64,000 bases of DNA from Scilla litardierei. Lineage: Eukaryota; Streptophyta; Magnoliopsida; Asparagales; Asparagaceae. The position numbers and the translations under genes are program-made. Positions 21,063 through 32,300 of the stretch are shown one piece after another (within the stretch, counting starts at the first letter, position 1; each line of letters starts with the position of its first letter). The notes beneath the pieces were generated by a model. It searched no databases, had not been told where the DNA came from, and saw nothing but the letters and a program-made list of their open reading frames with translations. The stretch is taken from assembly GCA_030789695.1 (NCBI GenBank), contig CM061139.1, positions 201,225,641 through 201,289,640 on the forward strand, in the 5' to 3' direction.

Positions 21063-23934
21063 CCCTCTTTTTTCGCAACCGAAGATATATATATATATAT
21101 GCAAATAATTCGGCCCCATTCCCCTCTCTTTTCTCCCTACCTGGGTGCTTTGGTAATTTACTTTTAATTATGTATTTAAAAGTTAATATTGAATTAGAAT
21201 GTTATTATGCTTGAAAAAGGAAGCAAGCCAGAGAATATAAAATAAAAATTCAAATCAAATCAGAATTGCACTATGGATTAAAAAACAAACAGTGAAGGGT
21301 AATGTCTTATAGAATATCAATTTATATGAACATAGGATTTCAATTTTCTTTAAAATAAACATGTCAAATAGGATCTCAATCTAATTAGTTTTTCCATAAC
21401 AGAATCTCATTGCAATAGAAATTCAATCTAACAAAATCCTAGAAAAAAAGGTAAAAAATAAATGGTTATACTTTATATAATAAATATGATCTCCTTTTGT
21501 GTGCACAGTACGTGCCTAAAACTAGTCTATACACAATTTAACACAGTACGTGCCTCATAATCATTTGCAAAACATGGAAGACAATACATCAAGCATTGTG
21601 AACAGTAAGCAGCAATCTAAATGTAAACCACATAACTAAGAATGGATCTTTGATGACCAAATAAAGAAAGATTTGAACATGATTAATAATTGTAAAAGAA
21701 ATGGATATGAGATACCAAAGAGAGTACCAAACCATATAATTTTCACCGGGTTTGTGAAAATTATGCATATATCCTCATGTAGCTTTTTACTAACAAACAA
21801 AAAGAAGTCAAGAACTACAAAATTATATTCCCCTTCAATCTCATATAACATTTAGATTTCCTTCGAAATAGATGCAGGCATTGATTGCTAGCAATCTGTT
21901 ACCCTATTTGGTTGGAATAGAATATTATAATTTTGATGCAAACAAATCTCTCATGCTAAGCATTAATAATATGCAACCGAAATGAATAAAGCCTAGAGTA
22001 TTTACCTCAGTGCGGAAAGTACAAGAACTAAATTCAAGGACAACAAATGGTGAGCTGTATATATTCTCCAAAGATTTCCATTCTTCAAATCTCTAGCAAT
22101 GAAATGCACTACTAGCATATGGAACACTTGCACCGCAGACATCTCTGTTGACAAATTTCCAATTAGACTGTTATATACTTGCTCACTCCCCATGTTATTT
22201 GAGAGAGATTAAAGTAGCTTGCAAGATTCTTGGAGCAACGAAGTTCTTTAACTTTTCTCAATGGAATGGCTTCAGCTTGGATTGACATGATGCTGCACAA
22301 TGATATCACCAAAATGTTCAGTGGATAACTACACATCATTAAGTCAAAATGATCACAGAAGATACGCCACAGTATTAGAGAGCCATGAGATAAAAGCAAC
22401 TCCTTGTAAACCAAGGAAACATAACTAGAAAAGCATATGTTATTTATCAAGTCTCCTAGTAAAGACAGCGTAACCGAACATTCACCTAAAATCACCACCC
22501 TGTTACAGAAGTTTAATCCTATTATCAAGGTTTGCCCAATTTGAAACAAAAATGTACATATGAGGGGATAAGACAACGAAATATATCTAAATTTCCCAAG
22601 CATGCAAATCTCATTAGTCTTGCAGTTCTCGAAATAATCGACTTAAATTTGAATATGTTCTACTAATTTTGTACAGTGTGATATTCAAGTCTTTTCCTTT
22701 AGAAACACTTGCATGCATTGAAACACCCATTATTGACTGAGTACGTCATATCTATTTGAATCAAATTAGGTGTAGTATATGCGTGCCTGCTAACAATGCA
22801 TGATCGAATCAAGAATTAGGTGTGGATTGATTCCTTAAGCATTTGCAGTCCCACATTAGACATGAGATAAGCAGCAGCAGCAGCACATGATTCAATGATC
22901 CGAACATCTTCATCTATATGTCCCTAGTTTTAAAGGAAAGAGCATGCATACGATGAAATATATTTATATAAAAATCACTATTAACTACATAAGGAAGGCA
23001 TGATGCAAGCTACTGCAATGTCAGTGACACTAAGAGCAACCTAGATCATTTTTGACAAACATGTTTGGTCAGTCAAATATTTGATGGTAAGTGCTTTCAG
23101 GTCATGTCAGGTTAGGTCAGCCGCATGTCCTTCGAAACTAGCACCATTAGAACTAAAAAACTGGCTCCTGAATGGGGGCAAAGTTGACATATAAACCAAC
23201 CTTTTATTTTTCATAGCCATGTCTGTTATCCTTATAGAGAAATCATGAACAGGATATGTGCACTCCACATATGAGAGAATATCTTAGAGATAATAGAATT
23301 AACGAGACTTGAAATGTAATAAAACAGACGAAGTATTCAATTTGTAGTTTCTCCAACATAAGTGTCAACACTTTATAAATGTATATAAAAATACTCCATG
23401 ATGTTTATGTCTATATGTACCCAATATGTTCCAAGTGTCTCAAAGGAGCATGGATGTCCAATATATGTTAGAGACAAATCCATAGTGGTGTCATAGCATA
23501 AGCAGTTGGTTCATGGTTATGAATAGATTAAGAGGTAGGAAGTGTCAATAAAGAAGAGAGAAAGGATCGGCTCTAAAAACAATAGGAAGCAGTTCAGATA
23601 CTTTGGCAATTTTTTATATTGTATGATGATGATGGCAGAGGATTGCATCCTTCTTCTTATTCTTATTCCTTTTTTGTGGGTGGTTTTTTTGGGGGCGGGG
23701 GGAGTTGCTTTCGTCTTCTCATATCTAAAGTCCAACGTTCAGTAAGCTTATATAACAATGTAATTTGAGTGGCTATTGTTGTGGTATTCAATGTTCTTGA
23801 CATAATCAATATCATATTTAGACTAGCCTGTGTTCATCAAAGGATGAAGTGCAACGTAAGATTGACGAAACTTACGGGGTTCACTGATTTGATCTAGCTC
23901 TAGCACATCACAGGGAATAACCAAGAACCCCATA
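21063..23934. other. AT-rich DNA without a recognisable gene
   Basis: Open frames on the minus strand at 22002-22193 and 22163-22603 overlap and have a plausible hydrophobic composition, but no family motif, splice logic or neighbouring exon supports them. No transposon termini were recognised. Confidence 0.4.
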
Positions 23935-24290
23935 GAGATATTGGAAAGCAGAGGCTATATTGTCTTTAAAGGGGCAATGCCTGATTCAAATCTTATTACC
24001 GCTAAGAAGATGGAAGACCTGAGTCAAGGAGAGAAACAATTCCAAACTGAAGTGAGCAAGTTAGGTGTCATTCAGCACATCAATATAGTCCATCTTTCGA
24101 GTTATGCTTTGAATGCAGCAAGATGCTACTTTCTATTAGCTCATGGCAAAAGGATTTTAGGATGTTCATCTGTTGATGTGGCCTGTCATTTTTGAATTGG
24201 AAAATGGGGTATCAAATTGCCATGATGTCAGCAAGGGAGTGGCTTACCTCCATGAAACCTGCAGATAGTCCACATAAAGGCAAAACTGTT
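23935..24290 (+). pseudogene. Receptor-like kinase fragment (G-type lectin RLK style)
   Basis: The frame from 23941 carries a decayed kinase N-lobe: VFKGAMPDSNLITAKKMEDL, where functional relatives have VFKG-x-LPD-x-x-x-(I/V)AVKKLE, then SQGEKQFQTEVS and IQHINIVHL. A shift near 24195 leads to a C-lobe trace, LNWKMGYQIA and then GVAYLHETCR in the next frame, matching the kinase motif before the catalytic HCDIKPEN loop. The loop itself is lost. The pattern is that of S-domain (G-type lectin) receptor kinases. It covers about 110 codons, lacks the glycine loop and any ectodomain, and is clearly dead. Confidence 0.65.
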
Positions 24291-26734
24291 TGACCAAGAC
24301 AGTCACTATGCTAACTTACGGCTTACTGGATTTCAGGATGATGTTGTCTGAGCTAATGCTGGCAGAAGTTTATGTAACATTCAGAGGAAGGGAGTTGTTC
24401 GAGTATTTCTTTATATAAAAAAAGTACTACCCTCCAATCTCACAATTACTCTAAATTTTTGGTATAATAGCGATAACTTTATGATGGCATTCGAGCAACA
24501 ATTGTACAAATCTCACCAGATTCACATCCCGCTACACAAAAGTCCCTCCATATAACGTGCACTCAACCAATGGGTGTGTGTTACCCGCACTATAGGCATC
24601 GAAACTTTCGTGTAGTGGCAGGGACTTTGAGAAGGGTCTATACTTCTGCCCTTCTTGGGCCGCGGAGTTAACCAATGTCGACATGATGAGCTTATTGGAT
24701 ATCGAACTAGACGGTATTACTTGCAATTCAAACACAAGGATGGCACAAACGTGTGCGTAATGATCGATGTGTGAAGGTCAAACTTTTGATCATAAGGACT
24801 TTGATCCTAACATATGACAGTAGAAGTGCTCTTGTATGAATGGTGCTTGCAGTTTAAAGATTGTTGTAAATAAACAATGGACATTAGTAACAAGGGTTAG
24901 CACTCGATCTGGGTTGTCGAATTACTTACAGATTACTGCAGGCTGAGATGATACCATGGTCAATGATCCAGAGCATTTCGTCGAACACCTCACGTGCATC
25001 CGATCTCGTCCAAACTTTGCTTCTGGAGAAACGGCGTGGATTTCATCTACAATCTTTGAGCTTGTAGCTTGTCGTATGATCTTTGGGAATCATTCTTTCA
25101 GCGCGCAGCGTTTTTGATTACTGGAAGGAGCAATCATGGTGATAAAATGAAAAGCAATTGAACTCGCGAAATTGTTGTAATTTGTGGAATATTTTCCTTG
25201 AGCTTGATTAATCTATTAGTGGGATTTATACACTTTGCCTCCCTCCGACCAAAACACACAAAAAGGGTTTTTTTTTTACAATTTAACCCATTTTATCCCG
25301 ACGATACCGATACCGACACACCCGCACTTATCTCTCTTTTTAGATTGAGCGTGGGTCCTGCCTCCTCCCAACGATACACACGCACTCTCTTCTCGGTCTT
25401 TTGTCTGTTGGGCGCGTACACTGCATTATGTGTATGAGTTTTTTCTTGGGTCATCGTACACTATGTGCACGGATTATTTCTAGTCTATTATACATTTTAT
25501 GGGTTTTCCCTCATAAGTGGTTGATAGAAGGAAAGCCAAGATTTGTCCACAGCAACATGGACGGATTGCGACGCCAGCCTTGGTGTGGGTGTGTTTCTCG
25601 ATCTGCCTTTGGGTTCATGAAGAAAGAAGGGGTGTGAGAGAATTGATGGGAGAGATGGAGAATGCTCAACCGTGACGAAGAGAATTGATGGAAGAGATGT
25701 AGGATGTTGACGGCTGATATATGGGAGAAAAGACAACGTGGCTAGGAAGTATTGGAGTCTATTATACAATACTACTCTTAGTACTCTTATTATGTTGACG
25801 GCTGATATATTTATTACTCTTAGTACTCTATTATACAAATGAGGGTGTTGTCTTGTTGGGGCAAAAGAGTGGATAAAGACGTGGTCATGGGTTGGCCACA
25901 TCATCAAGGTGGGGCCCACTTGGAGATGTGTTGGGGCTTGAGTGTGGTTTGGGATATTTTTGTGGTGTCTCCAAATATAAGTCACAATCTTCCCATGAAT
26001 TATAAGCTTGTCATTGCTTTTTCATACAACAAAAAAACTCTTTGATGCCACCTATTCACGGTATTGTTATCGGTCTTTTTCCACTGTGCCCCCCCCCCCC
26101 CTCCCCCGATTTTTTTGCACTTAGACCCTCCTTTTCCCCCTTGTACCCCTAACAATTTCCGTACACAAACCGAAATTTCCTTCTCATTTTCGGCTGCGTG
26201 CAGTTTTTGTCTCATGTGTGTGTTTTTACTTTGATCCGCATGCACCATATACACGTGTTATTTACTAGTTAATTACTAATAGGCGATTCATACCTATTGA
26301 AGGTCTAGCTGCTGTCAGCAAGCATGAACTCGATAGAATTTGGCCCAGCTACATTTTAAGCGCCCCTCTCTAATGGGTAAAGCCAAAAGCAAAGCTGAAG
26401 TAGGAAAAACAATGAGTTTATGATTTTATCCCGATTAAATTAAAATTTTATGATTTTTTAACTTTGCATAACATATTAAATAAGATTTTAGTGATATGGG
26501 AACTAATTGATTTTGAATTAAGCCATATGTGGACTTGAGGGCATTTTTGGGATCTGTTATGTGCATTGAGCAAAAACTTGTTTTTTTAAATCTATAAGCT
26601 ATGTTTGCGGAGTAAAAAAATTGAAGCGTTATGTTCGCTGAGCAAAATGGTCGGTTCGCAGAGTAACTCCAGTTAAAGGGAACTTATTCGTGCACCAACG
26701 GTTTTATTTACGGGCGCAACCGCTTATTCACAAG
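24291..26734. other. No gene recognised
   Basis: Low-similarity DNA with a poly-T tract (about 25267-25276) and a poly-C/CT tract (about 26089-26107). Repeated phrases about '...GAGCAAAA' (26570-26665) recur near 27980-28055. Short open frames around 25198-25985 show no motif. Confidence 0.4.
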
Positions 26735-26759
26735 TTTGCCATTCAAAATTTTACCTTCT

Positions 26760-27060
26760 TTTATTCGTGTCTCCCCCGCTGCCACCGCCCTCTGCCGACA
26801 GGGGTTTAGGGTTTGGAATAGGCGGGATGAAGAGGGAGAGTGGGCGGAGGCGGGGACGGGGGCGGGGTTATCGATGGATGGGGCGACCGAGGGGGAAGGG
26901 GATGTGGAGGGGGCTGGGAAAGAAGAACATGGGCCGAGGACGAGGTGGGGCTGGGTTGTCGGAGGAGGGGGCGGAGGAGTTGTCGAAGAAGGGGGCGACA
27001 GAGGGGGACTATGAAAGATGAAGATGATTGACGATGTGGGCGAGATTGTGGAAGATGAAG
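26760..27060. repeat. Strand-asymmetric G-rich low-complexity block
   Basis: The plus strand is dominated by G and GA words (GGCGGAGGCGGGGACGGGGG and similar) for about 250 bp. This keeps all three plus frames and one minus frame open. The open frames are composition artefacts. The run has many closely spaced G-tracts. Confidence 0.6.
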
Positions 27061-27385
27061 ATGAAAATAATTGATGTCGGCGGCAGGGACGGAATTTGGA
27101 AATCCGTCGGCGATTGTCATTTTACTCATCGCGCACAGCGGGATTGTTTGGAGATTGTGCGCGATGAGAAAATTTGAACGGCAAACTAGTAAATAAATAG
27201 AATTCTGTTTGCACGCGGGAGTAAAAACGGTAGGTGTCCCGTTAAAAATAGATATCTGTAATTAGCAAAAAGACTAGCAGAAGAAGAGAAGAACCCAAAA
27301 CCCTAACGCTAAAACCCCATCTCTTTGCTCGTTTCCAAGCCCTCTCTCGATCCCTGATCAAAGGCTGAACCATTAAGTACCTCAA

Positions 27386-27568
27386 ATGGAAGAAGACGAT
27401 CCCTCATCGTCGCTAGCCCACAGAGCCCAAGCTCTTGAAACCCTAATCTCCCCTCAATCTACCCCAACATCAAAGCTATCCGGCAAGTCGAGGACGATCC
27501 CAAGCAACAAAGACTTCCATTTCCACAACAATTCCCCCGAATCCAAGCTCCCAAATAAAGGAATCTAA
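27386..27568 (+). pseudogene. Degenerate first exon of an unrecognised plant gene
   Basis: A leader with CCCTAA-rich text typical of plant 5' UTRs (27290-27385) precedes an ATG at 27386. The 60-codon frame begins MEEDDPSSSLAHRAQALETL and includes KSRTIPSNKDFHFHNN, which looks like real conserved protein. After NNSPESKLPNKGI the frame stops. Protein-like text continues in shifted frames to about 27690 (SSSDFFGSKKPPFNSNRE). That suggests a once longer exon broken by small changes. I do not recognise the family with confidence. Confidence 0.45.
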
Positions 27569-28258
27569 TCAAAGATTCCTTCTACTTTCGAAGCCCGTTC
27601 TTCTTCGTCGGATTTTTTCGGGTCCAAGAAACCTCCGTTCAATTCCAATCGAGAAACCGCAGGTCCTTGATGATGATATAAATTTATGAGGGGAGGTAGA
27701 AATAACTTCTTCTTCGGGATGAAACCTCAGGGCATCTTCTTCGGGACCTCAGGGCATCTTCTTTGGGAGTTATGTTTGGATCTTTTCGGATCTTTTGTTG
27801 GGAGTTATGTCGGATCATTTAAAACCCCCTCCCCAATTCCCATCACGACGACCTTGATGATGATTTGATTTTTAACGTATGTGTACTCAGCCTTTTGGAG
27901 TTTTGGGAAGGAACATAGAAATCAAGGTTATGATCAGTGAAGGGCTTTTTTGTGAAACCCTGTTATGTGGACTGAGCAAAAATTGGATTTTTCAAAAAAT
28001 TAAGGTATGTGAACTGAGCAAGTTTAAGTGGTATGTAAACCGAGCAAAAAGGTATGGTCGCATATCAATTCCCCATGGGAATCACAATGCACTACCCATC
28101 AATAATTGCTATTATCTCCCCCTTCGTTCTAATGAAATTAACTAAACCACTTTTTCTTCATCCTTAATACATTATTATTCATGATTTATTACTTTATTGT
28201 ATTTTTCTACAGGCTTGCAGCTGCTTCAATTTGACAATCTGAGAAATGGCATGGGTGT
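27569..28258 (+). other. Shifted-frame tail of the degenerate exon, then AT-rich DNA
   Basis: Protein-like text of the broken exon runs to about 27690. A near-duplicated GGGAGTTATGT(C/T)(T)GGAT phrase lies at 27766-27810. AT-rich sequence follows. At 28195-28258 there is a splice-acceptor-like TTTTTCTACAG followed by an open frame that the Tat-A insertion interrupts. Confidence 0.3.
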
Positions 28259-29155
28259 TGTTACGCCTATTTGGCCGAGGCCCGAAAGACACGAGCCCAG
28301 AAACCCGACCTCCGGTCAAGAGCCCATCTGAGCACTCAGGCCCACTCGATAAGGCCCTATCGGGGACTCCCCCGAATGTAGATCCGACCCGGCCCCGGTA
28401 ACATACGGGTCACTCACCCACTCCTGCGATAACCGCTCCCTCGATCCCACTACCACTTAATGGCAGTTATGGGGGGAGGCTGGCGTGGCGCAGGGAGCGG
28501 CGGCAGGGGGCGGATTGAGGGGGCACGATTGGGGGCGGACGAGCGACGTGGGTCGGGGGCAATCACGGCGGAGGTCTATAAAGGGGCTAGGAGGACGACA
28601 GGACAAGGGACCGCATCTCAGGTATCTAGAACCTAAGGTACTCCATCAACGACCTAGTTCCCCCATTTCATTTCCTTCCTCCCCCGCTCGCGCCGTGAGA
28701 CGCCGTTCCGATCTCCTCACGAGTCGAACCGTCTCCGCCAGGCCTCCTCTTTCAGATCTCTGTCTGACTTAGGCATCGGAGGGGTTTTGGCCGGAACCAA
28801 GGTCCGGCCCCCCTGACGAGTGTTCTCGTCTTCGCAGGAGGATACCCAATCAACGGGCCGAGGCTTCCCCTCCGCCCTTCGCCGACCACGCAACCAGCTG
28901 GACGGTTGAGGCTCCCCCTCGTCGTCCGACCGACCGAGGCCGAGCATCTCAACCCAGGCCGAGGCTTCCCCTCGTCCTACCAACGACCGAGGACCCCGAG
29001 ACGACCCAGTCGACGCGCTCCACGTCGTCGGCAGACCCGATTCGAGCCTTTACAGCACCAACTTGACTCGCCCGAGGGACCCAAGCGGGCCCCTTGACCA
29101 CGTTGACCGGGTTATCCACGGTCAACGCTTTGTAGTGAGAAAACACTCTGAAACA
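28259..29155 (+). repeat. 5' LTR of Tat-A
   Basis: 897 bp, TG...CA bounded. It contains a TATA box (TATAAA at 28577-28582). Open frames inside (28485-28772 plus, 28717-28983 minus) are duplicated in the other LTR and have no protein signature. Confidence 0.95.
28577..28582 (+). promoter_or_regulatory. TATA box in the Tat-A 5' LTR
   Basis: GGTCTATAAAGGGGCTAGG context, about 320 bp into the LTR, giving a U3 of ordinary length. The same word is at 36071-36076 in the 3' LTR. Confidence 0.7.
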
Positions 29156-29157
29156 TC

Positions 29158-29174
29158 TGGCGCCGTCTGTGGGA
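29158..29174 (+). other. Primer-binding site of Tat-A
   Basis: TGGCGCCGTCTGTGGGA follows the LTR end after a two-base gap. It would pair with a tRNA whose 3' end reads ...GGCGCCA, the class used by Tat and Athila elements rather than initiator Met tRNA. Confidence 0.8.
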
Positions 29175-29210
29175 ACGAACTGTCCCACGAAGAAATAAAC
29201 CACATATGCG

Positions 29211-29294
29211 ATGACGCGATCTCCCCCATCTCGGCGAAAGGGGAGCAAGGCCCTGACGCGAGGCGACAGGGCCCGCCATCGTTGGCAAGAATGA
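29211..29294 (+). pseudogene. Residual gag N-terminus of Tat-A
   Basis: An ATG 55 bases downstream of the LTR opens a 27-codon basic frame (MTRSPPSRRKGSKALTRG...) that ends in TGA. Its position is where gag should start. Only about 105 bases separate it from the protease frame, whereas Tat gag normally needs well over a kilobase, so nearly all of gag has been deleted. Confidence 0.5.
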
Positions 29295-29399
29295 GCGCGG
29301 GCCCGACGCGAGGAGGATCGTGAGGAAAGGGCCGGGAGGCCCTCCCCGCCCCCACCGGTCGGGAGACCGAGCGCATCCGTAACGGCGCGCAGCTCGGAC

Positions 29400-32300
29400 G
29401 TGGCTTTGGTGGTGTCAGTGGTCATAGACACTACCATGGTACGGCGGCTGCTTGTCGACACCGGCAGCTCCTGTGACGTCCTCTTCCGGTCAACCCTGGA
29501 AAAAATGGGGCGGCGGAAGGAAGACTTACGACCTCGCTCGGGACCCGTGGTAGGATTCACGGGTCACTCCACCCCCATCATCGGCACGATCCATATCCCG
29601 GTAACGCTCGGAGACGCGCCGGACCCGGTGACCCTGGCGGTGGAATTCATCGTACTGGGGATCGGGTCGGAATACAATGGGATCATCGGCCGACCCCTAC
29701 TCAACGCCGTCGGCGCGGTAGTCTCAACCCTCCATCAGACTATCAAATTCCGAACGCCAGGGGGGATGGGGCAAGTCGAAGGCGACGCGGGGAGACCGAG
29801 TATCTGCTATCAACTGGTGGAGGAGGCTCCCGAGGATCGTCTAGCCGACCGGATGGCCGCGCTCGACTTGAGGAGTAGGCCTAGGCCCACCCCTGCGGAA
29901 GAGCAAGTGCAGATCCCGGTCACGGACGTTGAGGGCCGGTTCGTCTCGATCGGGAGAGGGCTGAGCCAGGACCTGAGGAATCAGCTGATCGAGTGCCTGG
30001 AGGCGAACCTGGACATCTTTGCTTGGTCACCGGAGGACATGCCCGGCGTAGACCCCCAGGTGATCGTCCACCAGATCAACGCCGACCCCAACTTCAAGCC
30101 GGTCAGGCAGAAAAAGCGTAACCTGGGCGGCGAGAAGATGAAGGCAGCCTCCGAGGAAGTGGAGCGTCTCCTTGATGCCGGCTTCATACGAGAGGTCTGG
30201 TACCCGGAGTGGCTGTCGAACGTAGTGATGGTCAAGAAGCCCAACGGGAAGTGGCGGATGTGCGTGGACTTCAGTGACCTCAATAAGGCCTGTCCCAAGG
30301 ACAGCTACCCCCTACCGCGCATCGACCACCTGGTGGACAACGCCTCGGGGTACGAGATGCTTAGCTTCATGGACGCTTACTCAGGGTACAATCAAGTCCA
30401 GATGGACCCCCGGGACGAGGAAATGACAGCCTTCACGACGGACCGGGGAACTTACTGCTACAGGAAGATGCCCTTTGGCTTGAAGAACGCAGGGGCCACC
30501 TACCAGAGAATGGTCAACAAGGTTTTTAGCTCCCAGATCGGAAGGAACCTGGAGGTCTACGTCGACGACATGCTTGTCAAATCAAGGCGACCAGAAGACC
30601 ACATCGCCGACCTGCGGGAGACCTTCGAACGGTTGCGGCGACACCACATTCGACTCAACCCCGCGAAGTGCACGTTCGGGGTAAGATCTGGCAAGTTCTT
30701 GGGATTTATGATAACTAACCGTGGCATTGACGCTAATCCTGACAAGATCGAGGCGCTGATCAACATGCGCGAGCCGACAACGATCAAAGAGCTGCAGAGG
30801 CTGAACGGGCGCATCGCAGCCTTGGGGCGATTCCTTTCCAAATCGGCGGAAAGATCGCTCCCCTTCTTCAAGGTCCTGAGGAAAGCGATCGCAGAACCTG
30901 CAGACAATAGGAAGACGATACTGTGGGACGAAGACTGCTCCAGGGCGTTCGAAGACCTCAAAGAGTATCTCCGCAGCCCGCCTCTCCTGTCCAAGCCACG
31001 GGAAGGGGAATCGCTGAGTCTTTACCTGGCGTGCGCGGAGGAAGCTGTGAGTTCGGTGCTGATCCGGGAAGACGGTTGGGTGCAATGGCCGGTATATTAC
31101 ACGAGCCGGATCTTGAAGGGGGCGGAGGTGCGATACTCGCCCATGGAGAAACTGGCGTACGCCCTCGTCCTCTCGGCACGAAGGCTCCGACCCTACTTCC
31201 AGGCCCACACCATACTGATCCTGACCGACTCACAACTGGAGCAGAACCTCAAGAGATTCGATCGAATGGGAAGGATGCTAAACTGGGGAGTGGAACTGAG
31301 CGAGTTCGACCTCCGATTCAAACCGCGCACGGCCATCAAAGGGCAGGCTCTGGCCGACTTCATCGCCGAGTGCACAAACGGCCCCCCGGAGGAAGGAGAC
31401 CCAGCGACGGTAATTGCTCAACCCTTGTCCTTTCTTTCGGCTGACCACTTCCAGCTAGGAGATCCAGGAGCGTGGATAGTCCATGTGGATGGGTCGGCCA
31501 CACAGTCAGGAGGCGGGGCTGGGATTGCAATCCGATCTCCAGAAGGGAACATTGTGGAATACGCGTTGCGGTTCGAGTTCCCAGCCACGAACAACGTAGC
31601 GGAATACGAGGCGGTGATCAACGGCCTGAGGCTGGCCCTGGAGCTCGGGGCCGAGTCCGTCCGCCTCCTCAGCGACTCGAAACTCATTGTCAATCAACTC
31701 TTGGGGAGTTACGAGGCACGTGAGGAGACGATGCAGAGATATCTCCCTGTCGCCAGAGCGGCGTTGTCCAAGTTCAAGAATGTGGAAGTCTTGCACCTCC
31801 CGCGATCAGAGAATGCGCGGGCAGATGCGTTGTCAAAGCTGGCCTCGTCCTCGCCGAAGGAGCTGGGCCGCACCATCTGCGTGGAGAACCTGCAGTCCCC
31901 CAGCACGGAGGAGCACGAGGTGATGGCAATCGACCAAGAGCCCACCTGGATGGACCCGATCATCCGGTACCTCACTCACGGGGAGGTGCCGACCGATGGG
32001 GACGAACGCCGAGCCCTAGAGAGAAAGGCGCTCCGATACGTGATCCATGAAGGGACGCTCTACCGGAGACGCTGGACCAAGACGGATGTCCTCCCGTACT
32101 TGAAGTGCATCGGACCGCAGGAAGCTGACTACGTCCTACGGGAGGTCCACGACGGGATCTGCGGGAATCACCATGGGGGCAAGATGGTCGCACAGAAGAT
32201 CTTGAGGCAGGGATACTACTGGCCGACCCTGGCCCAAGATGCAACAAGCTACGTCCAAAAATGCCAAGAATGCCAGAGGTATGCCCACCACATCTCGACT

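Noticed and set aside
22002..22603. Two overlapping minus-strand hydrophobic frames that might be exons
   Set aside because: No family recognised, no consistent splice sites, no supporting neighbours.
24957..25025. Minus-strand peptide RSDAREVFDEMLW resembling a PPR repeat
   Set aside because: Only about 20 residues match and there is no second repeat. Too short to call.
28485..28772. 95-codon frame in the Tat-A LTR
   Set aside because: It is duplicated in the 3' LTR at 35979-36266, so the duplication explains its apparent conservation; no motif.
30557..31208. Long minus-strand frames opposite Tat-A RT
   Set aside because: Shadows of the high-GC pol frame; no similarity to the real antisense gene at 33303-35317.
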